The notes: generated from the sequence alone by a model not told the origin. DNA of 64,000 bases from RI-231 sp041394905 (GCA_041394905.1 JAWKHJ010000027.1:1-64000); one strand, 5' to 3'; positions 9,347 to 19,413 are shown, counted from the first letter of the stretch. Numbers and translations are program-made.

Positions 9347-9988
9347 ATGCGCACCGCGATCCTAGCTATGCTCCTCGGCGTCATCGCCGTCCCCATGTGG
9401 GCCCAGCCGAGTAACCGGCCCAAAACCGTCTCCCCGGAATGGGTTTCGCTGTTCAACGGCAAAGACCTCAGCGGGTGGAAGAAGATCGGCAAAGAGAAGT
9501 GGACCGTCATCGACGGCGCCATCTACGGCGAGGGCATCACCAAGGAATACGGCTACCTGGCGACCGAGAAGACCTACCGCGACTTCCAACTCAAGCTCAG
9601 CTTCAAGTGCGAAGCCGACGGCAATTCGGGCGTCTACATCCACACTGCCTTTGAAGGGGACACGCCCAAGGTGATCGCCGGCCGCCAAGTGGAGATCGAC
9701 CGCACGCTCAACCACCACACCGGCGGCGTCTACGGCGACGGCAAGGGCTGGGTCGCTTGGCCGAAGCCGGAGATGGAGACGATCATCCGGCCATACGACT
9801 GGAACGACATGCTGATCCGCGTCGAGGGCAACCATTACGTGGTGCACCTGAACGGCGAAGAGGTCCTAAACTTCACCTACCCGTCGCCCGACGCCGCCGA
9901 AGGCGTGATCGCCCTGCAGTTGCACTCCGGCGGCGAGGGCCGCATGCGCTTCAAGGACATCTTCATCCGAGATTTGAGCGCCCGCTAG
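9347..9988 (+). CDS. Exported DUF1080 (3-keto-disaccharide hydrolase-like) protein
   Basis: The protein has 213 residues with a signal peptide (residues 1-20, ending P-M-W-A-Q). DUF1080 features follow: FNGKDLSGWKKIG, WTVIDGAIYGEG, DFQLKLSFKCEADGNSGVYI, and a C-terminal WNDMLIRVEGNHYVVHLNG and GVIALQLHSGGEGRMRFKDIFIR. The fold is a concanavalin-like beta sandwich. Members are abundant in Acidobacteria and Planctomycetes, and some hydrolyse 3-keto glycosides. Nothing here fixes the substrate. A strong terminator follows the gene. Confidence 0.85.
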   Translation: MRTAILAMLLGVIAVPMWAQPSNRPKTVSPEWVSLFNGKDLSGWKKIGKEKWTVIDGAIYGEGITKEYGYLATEKTYRDFQLKLSFKCEADGNSGVYIHTAFEGDTPKVIAGRQVEIDRTLNHHTGGVYGDGKGWVAWPKPEMETIIRPYDWNDMLIRVEGNHYVVHLNGEEVLNFTYPSPDAAEGVIALQLHSGGEGRMRFKDIFIRDLSAR

Positions 9989-10017
9989 CCGGCGTTTTTG
10001 GAACAGTCTGAAAACAA

Positions 10018-10053
10018 CGAGGCCACGGGGATAACCCGTGGCCTCGGTTTTTT
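10018..10053 (+). terminator. Rho-independent terminator after the DUF1080 gene
   Basis: A perfect 12-base-pair stem (arms 10018-10029 and 10035-10046) with a five-base loop is followed by a run of six T at 10048-10053. It lies 30 bases after the DUF1080 stop in the matching orientation. Confidence 0.9.
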
Positions 10054-10112
10054 GATTTCCTTGTCCGAAACTTGTGCGGCGCGCCGTATTAGCCGCGCTT
10101 CCGTTCGAGGCT

Positions 10113-10427
10113 TTAGTTGTTGTTGCTACCGGCAAGGGCGGGAGCCGACAGCAGGCCGATCCGCTCCAGGTGCGCAATCAGCTCGAGGTTCTCGTCCGTG
10201 CGCAGGAAGAAGCCGTACTTGAGCATGTCCTTGGCTTCCTTCAGGGTCCGCGCGTCTTCCAGACTCAACCGTGCGACCAGACCGCCGGAAGAGCGGTGAA
10301 CGCCGATGTACCAGGACTCTGCCGCGCTGAAGGCCCCAAGGCGCATACTATCGCCCTGGTAGGTAAAGCGACCCTCCGAGCCGCGGGCTTGGATCAAATC
10401 GATTCCAGCTTCTCGGTAAAGCACCAT
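10113..10427 (-). CDS. Hypothetical small protein
   Basis: The protein has 104 residues. An ordered N-terminal half contains MVLYREAGIDLI, SMRLGAF and ESWYIGVHR. The second half is helical (LSLEDARTLKEAKDML) and the end is AGSNNN. No signal peptide, membrane segment or metal motif is seen. It sits downstream of the DUF3604 gene on the same strand, 154 bases away, and faces the terminator of the DUF1080 gene. I do not recognise the family. Codon use matches the neighbours. Confidence 0.55.
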   Translation of the reverse strand: MVLYREAGIDLIQARGSEGRFTYQGDSMRLGAFSAAESWYIGVHRSSGGLVARLSLEDARTLKEAKDMLKYGFFLRTDENLELIAHLERIGLLSAPALAGSNNN

Positions 10428-10489
10428 AAAGACCGCCCTGTCTATAGGATGGCAGACAAGGCAGTTTGGTTTCCCGATTTTGGCCGCAG

Positions 10490-10523
10490 GCCCGGAAAGA
10501 AAGGGCCGAACCGGGCTTTTTTT
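10490..10523 (+). terminator. Orphan terminator-like hairpin on the plus strand
   Basis: A six-base-pair GC stem (10490-10495 with 10511-10516) and a 15-base loop precede seven T (10517-10523). An alternative hairpin pairs GGCCC at 10489-10493 with GGGCC at 10503-10507, so the two exclude each other. Both flanking genes are on the minus strand, so no plus-strand gene is obviously served. It could end a short transcript or be chance. Confidence 0.35.
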
Positions 10524-10581
10524 CGGTTTCCGTCTGGGTGAAAACGCCTAGGCGGGATCCGATCGCGCCGCGCCGTGCTCG

Positions 10582-13040
10582 TTAGTAGGTCACCCAGATC
10601 GGGCTGGCCCAGGCGACCTGGCCGTCTTTCTGCTCGACACGCACGTAGTAATAGAACGTACCGCGGTCGCCACGGGCGCCCTCGTCGGTGAACTCGAATG
10701 CGGCCTCCGCGCCGTTGGGCGAGTGGCTGTAGAGCACCTTGTCGCCGCGCAGGATATGGACCTTGTCGAGGTCGTTGGTCCCGCGCACCTTCACCCGGAT
10801 GGGCAACGGTGCAGCGGCGCGAAGCTCGTCGCCCATGAAGTAGTCCTCGCCCATGCGCACGTCGAGCACGATGTTGTCGGTCGCCCCGTAGGTGTGGCGG
10901 CGGCGGATGGCGTCGAGGATGCCCTGGCGGGTCGTGCGGTCCGTGTAGACCATCGAGTAGGAATAGTGCGTCGAGCCGTGGTCGGAGCTCGCGGTGATGC
11001 CCAGGCGGTAGCCCTTGTCCCAGGCCAAGCGTACGAAGCCTTCCGGGAAGTAGCCCGCGCGCTTGACGTGGTCGTCGTCAACGCCGCTGACGACCGATAG
11101 CGGCGCGCCCTCGTACTCGTAGTTCGTTCGCGCACCCTGGAAGATCTCGACCACGGGCTCGAGCTCAGGGTCGTTGTCGCGCCAATCCGTGCCCATGCGC
11201 GTGCCGGAGGTGTGCGAGATCGCGATGCCGTTGTTGCGGCGGATCTCGTCGTAAAGATGCTTGGTGTCGTCGGCCACCAAGTCGCCCGAACCGACCGGCG
11301 GGATGTCGCCTTGCGGGTTCTCACCGAGCGCCCAGCGTGGCGTATCGCCGTGAAGGAAGAACGGCGTGACCTTGGCTTTGGAGCGCTCGGCTACAAAGAC
11401 GTTGCGGTGACCGTTGGGCTGCGTGGCGGAGCGCTCGTAGCCGTAGATGGGCGTGTAGGCGCCGGGCACGTGGTACATGTCGGTCATCTTGTTTGAGTAC
11501 CACCACCAATACTCCCAAGCGCCGCCCTGGTGGTCGGTCGAGCGCCGAAGTCCATCGCGGCGGCGTCGATCATGTAGCGGTAGAAGTCCTGCAGCGACCC
11601 GTCGTTGCCGCCGCCTCCGTCCCAGCTCAACTCCGTGTGGCGATGGAAGTCGCCGCGCACGATCTGCACGGGCCGGCCGTGGACGGTCGTGCGGTAGCCG
11701 CGCATGGCGTCGAGGTCGGCGCCTTCGTTCGCGTGGCCGCCTGGCTTGACCTGGATCTTGCGCATCGGCGGCTCGCCGAGAGTCGGTTTCGCGGAGGTGG
11801 CGGCGGCGAGCCGACCCACGTAAACGTCGCCCTTGTGCGGGCGGTGTGCGTAGGCGGCGGTGCGGTTGTCGGTCGGCCAAGCGAAGACGAGATCGTCGCC
11901 GAGCAGCGCGGCGTTGAGGCGCGTGGAGGAGCGGCCCCAACTGTTTGGGAGGGCCACCGCCGGGGTCCAGGCCGAGCCGTCGTAGCGCGTCAGGTAGTAC
12001 TCCCAATAGCCTCGCCCGTTGCCTTGGACATTGAGCCTGAGCTTCGCGACGGCCCACAGCGAGCCTTCGCCATCGAGGAAGAGGTGTGGTTGGTAGGTCC
12101 AGCCTGGCTTGCCTACGTTCGCGAAGGCGGTCTGGAGCGGTTGCGCCGGAGCTTGCACACGGTCGTTGGCGTAGACGCGCAACTGCACCTCGCGGTCGGA
12201 GCCGATGACGGCGCCGGGCTCCGTCTTGCGAATGGTGTAGCCGGTGTCCTTGCCCCAATTGGCGCGCCCTTCCTCGTAAGCCACCCAGACGCGGTCCTGC
12301 CCGTCGACGGCGACGGTCGGTTTGACCTCGAAGAGCGGCGTATCGGCGATCGCCATTGCGGGCGTGATGAGCTGTCCGCCTTTGACGCCGGCGAGATAGA
12401 CGTCGTAGTTGCCGTTGGCGTAGCTGTCATAGGCGATCCAGGCCGTACCGGCGGAGTCGAGCGCGACGGCAGGCTCCCACTCGTTGGCCGGCTGCGTGCT
12501 CACCTGAACAGGCGGCGCCCACTCGCCGTTCTCGAACATGCGCAGGAAGATGTTCGAATCCGGACCGCGCCAGCCTTGCCACACCAGCGCCATACGGCCG
12601 GTTTCGTCGGAGGTCAGCCGCGGGTTGACGTCAGGCAGGGGATGATCGGTCAGCCGCATGAGCTTGTCCCAGCCTTGGCGTTTGGGGTCGTATCGGCGGG
12701 CGTAGAGGTCCCAGTTTTCATCCTGACCTTGCGACCAGACGACCCAAGGCGCGCCGCCCTTGTCGACGCCGATCTGCGGCAGCCAGGAGTCGCCGCTCGA
12801 GTTGGGGACGACCAGCATGTTGCCCCACGTGCCGTCTTGGTACTGGCGGATGGCGACGTCGTCGCGCGTACCCGAGAAGGTCAGAAAGGCCATCCAGAGC
12901 GAGCCGTCGGGCGAGGCGGCGATGGCGGGCAGGTCATCCTGCCACTCTTCGGTTCCGGCGCGCGTGACTTCGGTCAGGTTCTGCGCTGGGAGGGCGGCTG
13001 CGGCGAGGCAGAGGGCGAGCGGCAAAGCGATTCGGCGCAT
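10582..13040 (-). CDS. Exported DUF3604/PHP-type metallohydrolase with N-terminal propeller-like region, one frameshift
   Basis: The restored protein has about 819 residues. A signal peptide (residues 1-19) is followed by about 430 residues of repeated W-(V/I)-A-(Y/W) and D-x-x-G beta motifs that look like a propeller. A PHP-like domain then starts at RGDFHRHTELSWDGGGG and continues with MDFGA..TDHQGG, ISHTSGTRMGTDW, GITASSDHG and GATDNIVLDV, as in the DUF3604/CehA-like metallohydrolases. The His and Asp residues of HRHT, TDH and SSDH would bind metals. The frame changes near 11541 by one missing base, exactly between MDFGA and TDHQ. The substrate is unknown; the signal peptide places it outside the cytoplasm. 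Confidence 0.82.
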
Positions 13041-13146
13041 GGTTCGCCCGACGATAGGCGCGAGGGCTGCGGTTTGTCAAGGACAAACCGCGCGCATCGC
13101 AGCCATTCCGTGCCCGGTTCGCCGTTCGGCCTGCAGCGTCGGTCGA

Positions 13147-14796
13147 TTACGGTTCAAACCGCTGGGCAATGGGAAAGCGGCGGCCGACGCCGAACGCCTT
13201 GGTGGTGACGCGCAGTCCGGGAGCGGCTTGCTGGCGCTTGTACTCGTTGCGGTCGACCATGCGGCAAATGCGACGCACCAGCTCCAAGTCCACGCCGAGC
13301 GCTTGCGCAATTGCCGTCGGTTCCTCGCGCTCCTCGACGTAGAGCCGCAACATCGGGTCGAGCACCTCGTAGGGCGGCAGCGAGTCGGTGTCCTTTTGAT
13401 CGGGGCGCAGCTCGGCGGAGGGCGGCTTGGTGAAGACAGCCACGGGGATGGCTCCGGGACGGCGCCGGTTGGCCACTCGTGAGAGCTCGTAGACGAGCGT
13501 CTTGGGCACGTCCGAAATGACCGCGAGGCCGCCGACCATGTCGCCATAGAGCGTGCAATAGCCGACAGCGAGCTCGCTCTTGTTGCCCGTCGTCAGCGTC
13601 AGGGCTCCGAACTTGTTTGAGAACGCCATCAGCGTGGCGCCGCGCAGGCGGGCCTGGAGGTTTTCTTCGGCGACGTCAGGGGCACGCCCTCCAAACAGAG
13701 GCGCGAGCGTCTCGACGAAGGAGCCGTAGGTTTGGTTGATCGAGACGATCTCGAAGCGGATGCCGAGCGCCTCGGCCATCGCGCGTGCGTCGCCGACGCT
13801 GCCTTCCGAAGAATAGGGCCCGGGCATGCCCAGCCCCGTCACATTTTCTGCACCGAGCGCATCGACCGCCAATGCGGCGACGAGCGAAGAGTCGATGCCG
13901 CCGCTCAGGCCGAGCACGACCTTCTGGAAACCACACTTGTGGACGTAGTCGCGCAGACCCATGACGAGCGCGTCATACGTCGCGTCGTTCTCTTCGCCGA
14001 GCGGCTCATGCAGGTCGCCCTTGCCCGTTTCGGTGTCGAAAAAGACGAGGTCAGACTCGAACGAGCATGCCCGGGCGCAGACACGCCCCTGGCGGTCGAG
14101 CGCGAAGCTCGAGCCGTCGAACAACAGCTGGTCATTGCCGCCTACTTGGTTGACCATCACTCCCGGCACGCCGATGCGCTCAACGGCGGAGCCGAGCATC
14201 TTCTCACGGAAACCACGCTTGCCGCGGTGGTAGGGCGAGCTGGCGATGTTGACGAGCAGATCGATGCCGAGGCCGGCGAGCTCGGTGATGGGGTCGCGCG
14301 GGTAACGTGGACGCTCCCAGAACTCCGGGTCGTTCCAGACGTCCTCACAGATCGTCACCCCAACGCGTACGCCGCGGATCTCGCAGACGTGCTGCTCTTG
14401 CGCCGGCGCAAAATAACGCCATTCATCGAAGACGTCGTAGGTGGGCAGCAGCATCTTCTGCTGCTCGAAAACGATCTTGCCGCCCGAGAGCATCGCAGCA
14501 GAGTTGGAGGCGCGCAGCTCTCCCGCGTTGCGGGACTGACCGACGAATCCGACCAGCAGATCGACGCCGAGCGAAGCTGACTCTGCGGCCAACTGCTCCA
14601 GACGCTCACGCGTACGGCGCAGAAAAGACGGAACTTCTACGAGATCACGGGGTGGGTAGCCGTTGAGCGAAAGCTCAGGGAAAATGACGAGATCCGCCCC
14701 GGCATCGTCAGCCCGGCGCGCGGCGTCGAGCATCAAACGGGCGTTGCCGTCAAGATCCCCGACTGTGGGGTTGATCTGTCCGAGGGCGAGCCGCAT
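13147..14796 (-). CDS. nadE: Glutamine-dependent NAD+ synthetase
   Basis: The protein has 549 residues in two domains. The N-terminal nitrilase-like glutaminase (residues 1 to about 260) has the catalytic triad Glu41 (FPELSLNGYPP), Lys114 (EQQKMLLPTY) and Cys150 (GVTICEDVW). The C-terminal synthetase domain has the P-loop LGLSGGIDSSLVA (SGGIDSS at 298-304) and TTGNKSELAVGYCTLYGDM. It amidates nicotinic acid adenine dinucleotide to NAD+, using ammonia channelled from glutamine. The gene is intact and stops 12 bases before the methyltransferase gene ends at 14809, so the two may be co-transcribed. Confidence 0.95.
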   Translation of the reverse strand: MRLALGQINPTVGDLDGNARLMLDAARRADDAGADLVIFPELSLNGYPPRDLVEVPSFLRRTRERLEQLAAESASLGVDLLVGFVGQSRNAGELRASNSAAMLSGGKIVFEQQKMLLPTYDVFDEWRYFAPAQEQHVCEIRGVRVGVTICEDVWNDPEFWERPRYPRDPITELAGLGIDLLVNIASSPYHRGKRGFREKMLGSAVERIGVPGVMVNQVGGNDQLLFDGSSFALDRQGRVCARACSFESDLVFFDTETGKGDLHEPLGEENDATYDALVMGLRDYVHKCGFQKVVLGLSGGIDSSLVAALAVDALGAENVTGLGMPGPYSSEGSVGDARAMAEALGIRFEIVSINQTYGSFVETLAPLFGGRAPDVAEENLQARLRGATLMAFSNKFGALTLTTGNKSELAVGYCTLYGDMVGGLAVISDVPKTLVYELSRVANRRRPGAIPVAVFTKPPSAELRPDQKDTDSLPPYEVLDPMLRLYVEEREEPTAIAQALGVDLELVRRICRMVDRNEYKRQQAAPGLRVTTKAFGVGRRFPIAQRFEP

Positions 14797-14808
14797 CGGG
14801 CTGGGCGG

Positions 14809-15314
14809 TCAAGGTTTCCGCGCAAGCAGAGCGGCCGTGCCCCGGCCTCTCCATTCTTCTTCGTAGCGTAACACGCGCCATGGGGCGAATTCGCGCAGCA
14901 GTTCCCCAGGCTCGAGCAGGAACAGCGGGTTGCGCGGAGGCGCGTCGAAGCGCAAGTGGTCGGTCGTGAAGGTCTTGTAGACGAGCAACCCGCCGGGCCG
15001 CACAGCCCTCTCGAGGACTGGAAAGAGCGGACGGTGCAGGTAGCGCATCACGACGACCAGATCAAAGGCGCCCAGCCCGAGGTCGACGCCAGGGGCTTCG
15101 AGGTCCAGCTCGCGAGTTTCGACCCCAGGACCGGCGGCCAGGCGCAGGGCCTCGGGCGATCGGTCGATGGCGACGACTTCAAATCCTCTTTAGCCAAGAA
15201 ATCGCTGTTGCGTCCGGCCCCGCAAGCGACGTCCGCCGCGCGCCGACCCTCGAGCAGTTCGAAGGCGTCTGCGGCCTGGACCAGGAAGGGATCGGGATCT
15301 GCGTCCTTGCACAT
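14809..15314 (-). CDS. SAM-dependent methyltransferase (TehB-like), one frameshift
   Basis: The restored protein has about 169 residues: DPFLVQAADAF, then motif I ADVACGAGRNSDFLA, then VVAIDRSPEALRLAAG, DLVVVMRYLHRPLFPVLERAVRPGGLLVYKTF and a C-terminal RYEEEWRGRGTAALLARKP. This is a class I methyltransferase related to TehB-type proteins. The frame changes at 15185-15186, where the minus strand has GG instead of GGG. A remnant copy of the same gene at 27719-27946 has three G at the aligned place and keeps the frame. The start at 15314 is the only ATG close to the conserved part. It lies between nadE and the metalloprotease gene on the same strand. Confidence 0.75.
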
Positions 15315-15351
15315 AAACACCGGGGCACAGCGCCCGAGCGGGCTTTCGCCT

Positions 15352-16050
15352 CTAGTCGTCGCTGCGGCCGCCGAGTAGGCCCGCACGGAACAAAAAGTAC
15401 AGCAGCGTGAGAAGCGAGCTGATCGCCGCGGCGACATAGGTCAGTGCGGCGGCGTTGAGCACCCGATCCATGCCCTGACGCTCGTTCTGGCTGACGATGC
15501 CGTACGACAAGACCAGTTCCTTGGCCCGGTTCGAAGCGTCGAACTCCACCGGCAGCGTCACGACCTGGAACAGGATCACCATCGAGAACAGGACCACGCC
15601 CGCCATGAAGACGCCCTGTGAGGCCATCATCAGGCCGACGGCCATGACGATGTAGCCGAGGTTCGAGCCAATGCTCGCCGTGGGTACCAGCATCGAGCGC
15701 AACTTGAGCGGAGCGTAATGCTTGGCGTGCTGGATGGCATGGCCGGCTTCGTGGGTGGCGACGCCGACAGCGGCGATCGAGTTCGAGTCATAAACCGGGC
15801 TCGACAACGCCAAACTCCGCGTGGCTGGGTTGTAATGGTCGGACAAAAATCCTCCCGCCCGGCCAATTTGGACGTCGTGCAAACCCGCGCGGTCGAGCAT
15901 CGCGCGCGCGGCCTGTGCGCCCGACAAGCCCGTCGAAACCGGAACTTTGGAGTATTTGTTGAACGCCGACTTCACCCGGAAGCTGGCCCACATCGAGAGC
16001 GCCATTCCAGGCAACAGAAACAAAAAGTAAACCGGGTCAAAGTAGAACAC
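15352..16050 (-). CDS. YugP-type neutral zinc metallopeptidase, membrane protein
   Basis: The protein has 232 residues, the normal length of the YugP/DUF zinc metallopeptidase family. Residues 1-20 form a membrane helix. The zinc-binding HEAGHAIQHA lies at 100-109, and two to three further hydrophobic helices follow near 120-160 and 205-225. The motif TGLSGAQAARAMLDRAGL near 40-57 and DHYNPATRSLALS near 71-83 are family-typical. The biological role of the family is poorly known; membrane protein quality control is a reasonable guess. The gene is intact. Confidence 0.88.
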   Translation of the reverse strand: MFYFDPVYFLFLLPGMALSMWASFRVKSAFNKYSKVPVSTGLSGAQAARAMLDRAGLHDVQIGRAGGFLSDHYNPATRSLALSSPVYDSNSIAAVGVATHEAGHAIQHAKHYAPLKLRSMLVPTASIGSNLGYIVMAVGLMMASQGVFMAGVVLFSMVILFQVVTLPVEFDASNRAKELVLSYGIVSQNERQGMDRVLNAAALTYVAAAISSLLTLLYFLFRAGLLGGRSDD

Positions 16051-16119
16051 GCGAATGCTCCTCCAAACTCACTATACGGACGGTCGGCCCGGTTCGTTCC
16101 TTTCTTTAGCGCAGGGCGC

Positions 16120-17784
16120 TCAGATTTTCTTGTTGAGCTGGTAGTAGGTGAACGGCGACCCCGTGCCTGTAATCTCCACGTTGATCAGGTATGGCTTGTC
16201 GCTGCGCAGCGCGCGGTCGAGGGCCGGCCGGATCTGATCCGGGGTCTCGACATGCTCGCCATCGCCGCCAAACCCTTTCATCACAAGGTCGTAGCGCGTC
16301 CGGCGGAGCTCGCAGGCGACGGTCTTGTTGTCGTAGCGGCCTTCTTGGAGTTCGCGTTCGATGCCCCATCCGCCGTCGTTGCCCACGATGATGATGACCG
16401 GCAGGTTGAATCGCACGGCCGTATCCATCTCGGCGAGGTAGAAGCCGAGCGAGCCGTCGCCGGTTACGACAATAGAGCGGCTGTTGGGACGCAAGATCTG
16501 GGCGGCGAGCCCGATCGGAAAGGCGACGCCGAGACCGGCCAGGCCGCCTAGGCGCATCCAGTGGCCGGGGCGGCGCGCGGGGATGGCGTAGCGGCCCCAG
16601 TGGACGAAGTCGCCGCCGTCCCAGCACAGGGTCGAGTCCTCGGGGACCCATTTGCGCATCTCGCGGTAGAAATGCAGCGAGTGCATCGGCTCGAGCGGCT
16701 TGTCGGCGATGGCCCAGACGCGCGCGGCGTAATCGTCGCGCTCCTTGGCGACAGTGGCAAGCCACGCCGAGCGGTCGGGCATTGGACGGTCCTTGAGCGC
16801 CTCGTTGAGGTCTTCGAGGGTGAGCTTGACGTCGGCGGCCAGCGCGGCGTCGAGTCGGCGGTTCAGACCGAGCTCGGGTTGGTGGACGTCGACCTGAACG
16901 AACTTGGCATCGGGCGAGAACGCGGCCGGTCCGCCCAGACGCAAGCGGTAGTCGAGTCGTTTGCCGAGCACGACGACCAAGTCGGCTTGCTTGAAGACGG
17001 CGTCCGCAGCGGCGTTGAGCGTGGGGTCGGCGTAGCCGAAGCAGAGCGGATGTTCGTCCGAGACCAGCCCGCGCGAGAGCGTGATAGTGAACAGCGGCGT
17101 CTGGGTCTTCTCGATGAAGGTCTCCAGCTCACGGCCGCAGTCGGACCACCAGGCGCCGCCGCCGGCGATGACCACCGGACGCTCGGCTTGGTCGAGCAGG
17201 TCGATCACGCGGTCGATCTGGGCTGACTCGGCGCGTGGGCGGGCCGGCGAGTAGACGCCCTCGGGCAGCGGAGCTGGGCCGCCGGCCTCGGCGGTGAAGT
17301 GGTCGACGGGAATGCTCAGGTGCGTCGCGCCGGGACGGTCGCAGACCGCTTCCATGAAGGCCTTGCGCACGTGGAACGGGATCTGAGCGGCGCTGTTGGG
17401 CACGGCGCAGTACTTGACGATGCCCTGCACCAGCGCGGCTTGGTCCATGTCCTGGAAGCCGCCGCGGTCGCGCACCTTGGACGTCGACATGCCGCTGATC
17501 GAGACCAACGGCGCGCCGGTGTAGTGCGCCGTGGCGATGCCGGTGATCGAGTTGGTGTGGCCGGGGGCTCCGGTGACGAGCGAGACGCCGGGCTGGCGCG
17601 TCATGCGCGCCCAGCCGTCGGCCATGTGGACGGCCGCTGCCTCGTGGCGTGTGTCGTAGATCGGGAACCCGTCACGCTCGAGAACCTGCAGCGGGTCGTT
17701 GAGGTGGTCGCCCACCAGGGTGAAGATGGGGCCTGCGCCGAGGCGCTTGAGGCTGGCGGAAAAGAGCTCGGAACCGGTTGGCAT
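16120..17784 (-). CDS. Thiamine diphosphate-dependent enzyme of the acetolactate synthase superfamily
   Basis: The protein has 554 residues with the three-domain layout of ThDP enzymes: a PYR domain with the catalytic glutamate (Glu48 in RHEAAAVHMADGWAR), a central domain, and a PP domain with GDGSLGFYLAEMDT...GND at about 438-466. It resembles IlvB and other members of the superfamily. No small regulatory subunit or branched-chain genes are nearby, so it is probably not the biosynthetic acetolactate synthase; decarboxylases and carboligases share this layout. Substrate unknown. Intact, and 24 bases before the Gfo/Idh gene end. Confidence 0.87.
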   Translation of the reverse strand: MPTGSELFSASLKRLGAGPIFTLVGDHLNDPLQVLERDGFPIYDTRHEAAAVHMADGWARMTRQPGVSLVTGAPGHTNSITGIATAHYTGAPLVSISGMSTSKVRDRGGFQDMDQAALVQGIVKYCAVPNSAAQIPFHVRKAFMEAVCDRPGATHLSIPVDHFTAEAGGPAPLPEGVYSPARPRAESAQIDRVIDLLDQAERPVVIAGGGAWWSDCGRELETFIEKTQTPLFTITLSRGLVSDEHPLCFGYADPTLNAAADAVFKQADLVVVLGKRLDYRLRLGGPAAFSPDAKFVQVDVHQPELGLNRRLDAALAADVKLTLEDLNEALKDRPMPDRSAWLATVAKERDDYAARVWAIADKPLEPMHSLHFYREMRKWVPEDSTLCWDGGDFVHWGRYAIPARRPGHWMRLGGLAGLGVAFPIGLAAQILRPNSRSIVVTGDGSLGFYLAEMDTAVRFNLPVIIIVGNDGGWGIERELQEGRYDNKTVACELRRTRYDLVMKGFGGDGEHVETPDQIRPALDRALRSDKPYLINVEITGTGSPFTYYQLNKKI

Positions 17785-17807
17785 GGTGAGAGGGAAAGGA
17801 TAGCAAG

Positions 17808-19142
17808 CTACCCGAGCTTCCAGGGCGCGCGGTAGGGGTAGTGCAGCAGCTCGTTGGCCGAGAGGTCGTTCGAGAACATTTCGCGGTCGGCGTCCCAGTC
17901 CAGGCGATTGCGAGTCTTGTACGCGATGGTGGCGATGTTGGCGGTGGTCGTCGAGCGGTGGGCGGTCTCGATGTCGCAGTTGGGCTTGTTGCGGCTCTTG
18001 ATGCAGTCGAGGAAGTTGCGGATGTGCAGGCGTGGGTCAGCCGAGCCGGCGCCGGAGCGGGCTTCCATGGCCGGCTTCATACTGGAGCGGTAAGCGCGGG
18101 CGGCGTCGGTCTCGAGCGGGCCCCGCGCGGGGAAGGGCTCCGAAGACACCTGCTCGGGGACGATCTCCCACGAGTCGAAGTAGATGTTCATCGTGCCTTT
18201 CGTCCCGCGGAACTCGGCGAGCAGGGGCTTGGTGTTGGAGAACGGCGCGGAGTTGCAGCTCGACTGGAAGAAGTTGACCATCAGGCCGCTGGGATACTCC
18301 CACAAGGCCTGGAAAGTGTCGGGGACGGTCGAGTTGTCGTGGAGGGCGTACTTGCCGCCGAGCGCCGCGACGGAGCTGGGGCGGTTCTGGCCCAGGCCCA
18401 TGTGGATGAGGTCGAGGAAGTGGACGCCGTTGTCGGTGAGCTGGCCGCCAGCGTAGTCGAAGAACCAGCGGTAGAGGAACAGATGGCGGTTCTCGTTGTA
18501 GGGGGCTTCGGGCGCGGGGCCGAGGTACAAGTCCCAATCCAGGCCCGCGGGAGCAGGTCCATCCGGAGGATGGCCGATGCCGGAGGGCCAGGTGTTGAGC
18601 GCGACGCCGCAGCGCGCCATGGTGACTTGGCCGATGCCGCCTGAGCGCACGATCTCGGTCGCTTCCTGGCAGAAGGGCGACGAGCGGCGGTGTATGCCGA
18701 CCTGGACGACGCGCTTGGTCTCTTCGGCCACTTGGACCATGCGGCGGCCTTCGACGACGGTGAGCGAGAGCGGCTTCTCGACGTAGACGTCCTTGCCGGC
18801 TTGAGCGGCGGCGATCATCATCAGCGCGTGCCAGTGGTCGGGCGTGGCGATGACGACGGCGTCGATGTCCTTGCGGTCGAGCAGGCGGCGGAAGTCTTTG
18901 AAGCGTTCGGGGTTGGTTCCGGCCGAGGCGACGGCTTTGTCGAGCAGCGGATCGAGCAGATCGCAGACCGCAACCACCTGCTGGTCGGCGAACTCCTTGG
19001 TCATGTTGAGCAGGTTGCCGCCGCGGTTGCCCACACCGATGAAGCCGAGCCGGACGCGGTCATTGGCGCCGGAGATTTGGGCGTAGCTCGAAGCAGCGAA
19101 GGCGCCAGCGGCGGCGCCGGCAAAGTTGCGGCGGGAGATCAT
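17808..19142 (-). CDS. Tat-exported Gfo/Idh/MocA-family oxidoreductase
   Basis: The protein has 444 residues. It starts with a twin-arginine signal (SRRNFAGAAAGAFAASSYA), then the dinucleotide-binding RLGFIGVGNRGG, DVYVEKPLSLTV near residue 120, and a C-terminal alpha/beta domain with YDYAGGQLTDNGVHFLDLI in slightly different order. These enzymes oxidise or reduce sugar derivatives with a bound nicotinamide cofactor. Tat export implies folding with the cofactor in the cytoplasm. I chose the ATG at 19142 because the twin-arginine motif follows directly; an upstream start at 19181 adds 13 residues. Many such paralogues occur in Bryobacterales and Planctomycetes. Confidence 0.9.
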   Translation of the reverse strand: MISRRNFAGAAAGAFAASSYAQISGANDRVRLGFIGVGNRGGNLLNMTKEFADQQVVAVCDLLDPLLDKAVASAGTNPERFKDFRRLLDRKDIDAVVIATPDHWHALMMIAAAQAGKDVYVEKPLSLTVVEGRRMVQVAEETKRVVQVGIHRRSSPFCQEATEIVRSGGIGQVTMARCGVALNTWPSGIGHPPDGPAPAGLDWDLYLGPAPEAPYNENRHLFLYRWFFDYAGGQLTDNGVHFLDLIHMGLGQNRPSSVAALGGKYALHDNSTVPDTFQALWEYPSGLMVNFFQSSCNSAPFSNTKPLLAEFRGTKGTMNIYFDSWEIVPEQVSSEPFPARGPLETDAARAYRSSMKPAMEARSGAGSADPRLHIRNFLDCIKSRNKPNCDIETAHRSTTTANIATIAYKTRNRLDWDADREMFSNDLSANELLHYPYRAPWKLG

Positions 19143-19413
19143 GCCCGCGATGGTAGCCCAAAAGGCGACAAAGACGGACAAAAGCGGGCATTTGCGGGCG
19201 TCTGGCCGGGCGAGTGGGACCGGCCGGGGATCCCTGCTTTCATTGTGAGGGATGCGTGCAAGGGGGATGGGCGTTAGGTAGACGTAAGTCGTTTAGAGTC
19301 AACAAGCGCAAATCACAAAAGCAGCGTGATGGAGGAAGGCAGCTCAGTTGCACAAGAGCTCTTCGGGAAGGGAGTCGCTTCGAGACCGGCTGATGTGCTA
19401 CCACCCGGGGAGC
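19143..19413. other. Intergenic region between divergent genes
   Basis: The 271 bases between the Gfo/Idh start and the nuclease-like start hold no convincing gene. They should contain both promoters, but I cannot point to clear -35/-10 boxes. Confidence 0.4.

Noticed and set aside
11493..13208. Long open frame on the plus strand opposite the DUF3604 gene
   Set aside because: It is Val/Arg/Ala-rich antisense text produced by GC-rich codon bias; the minus strand has clear family motifs.
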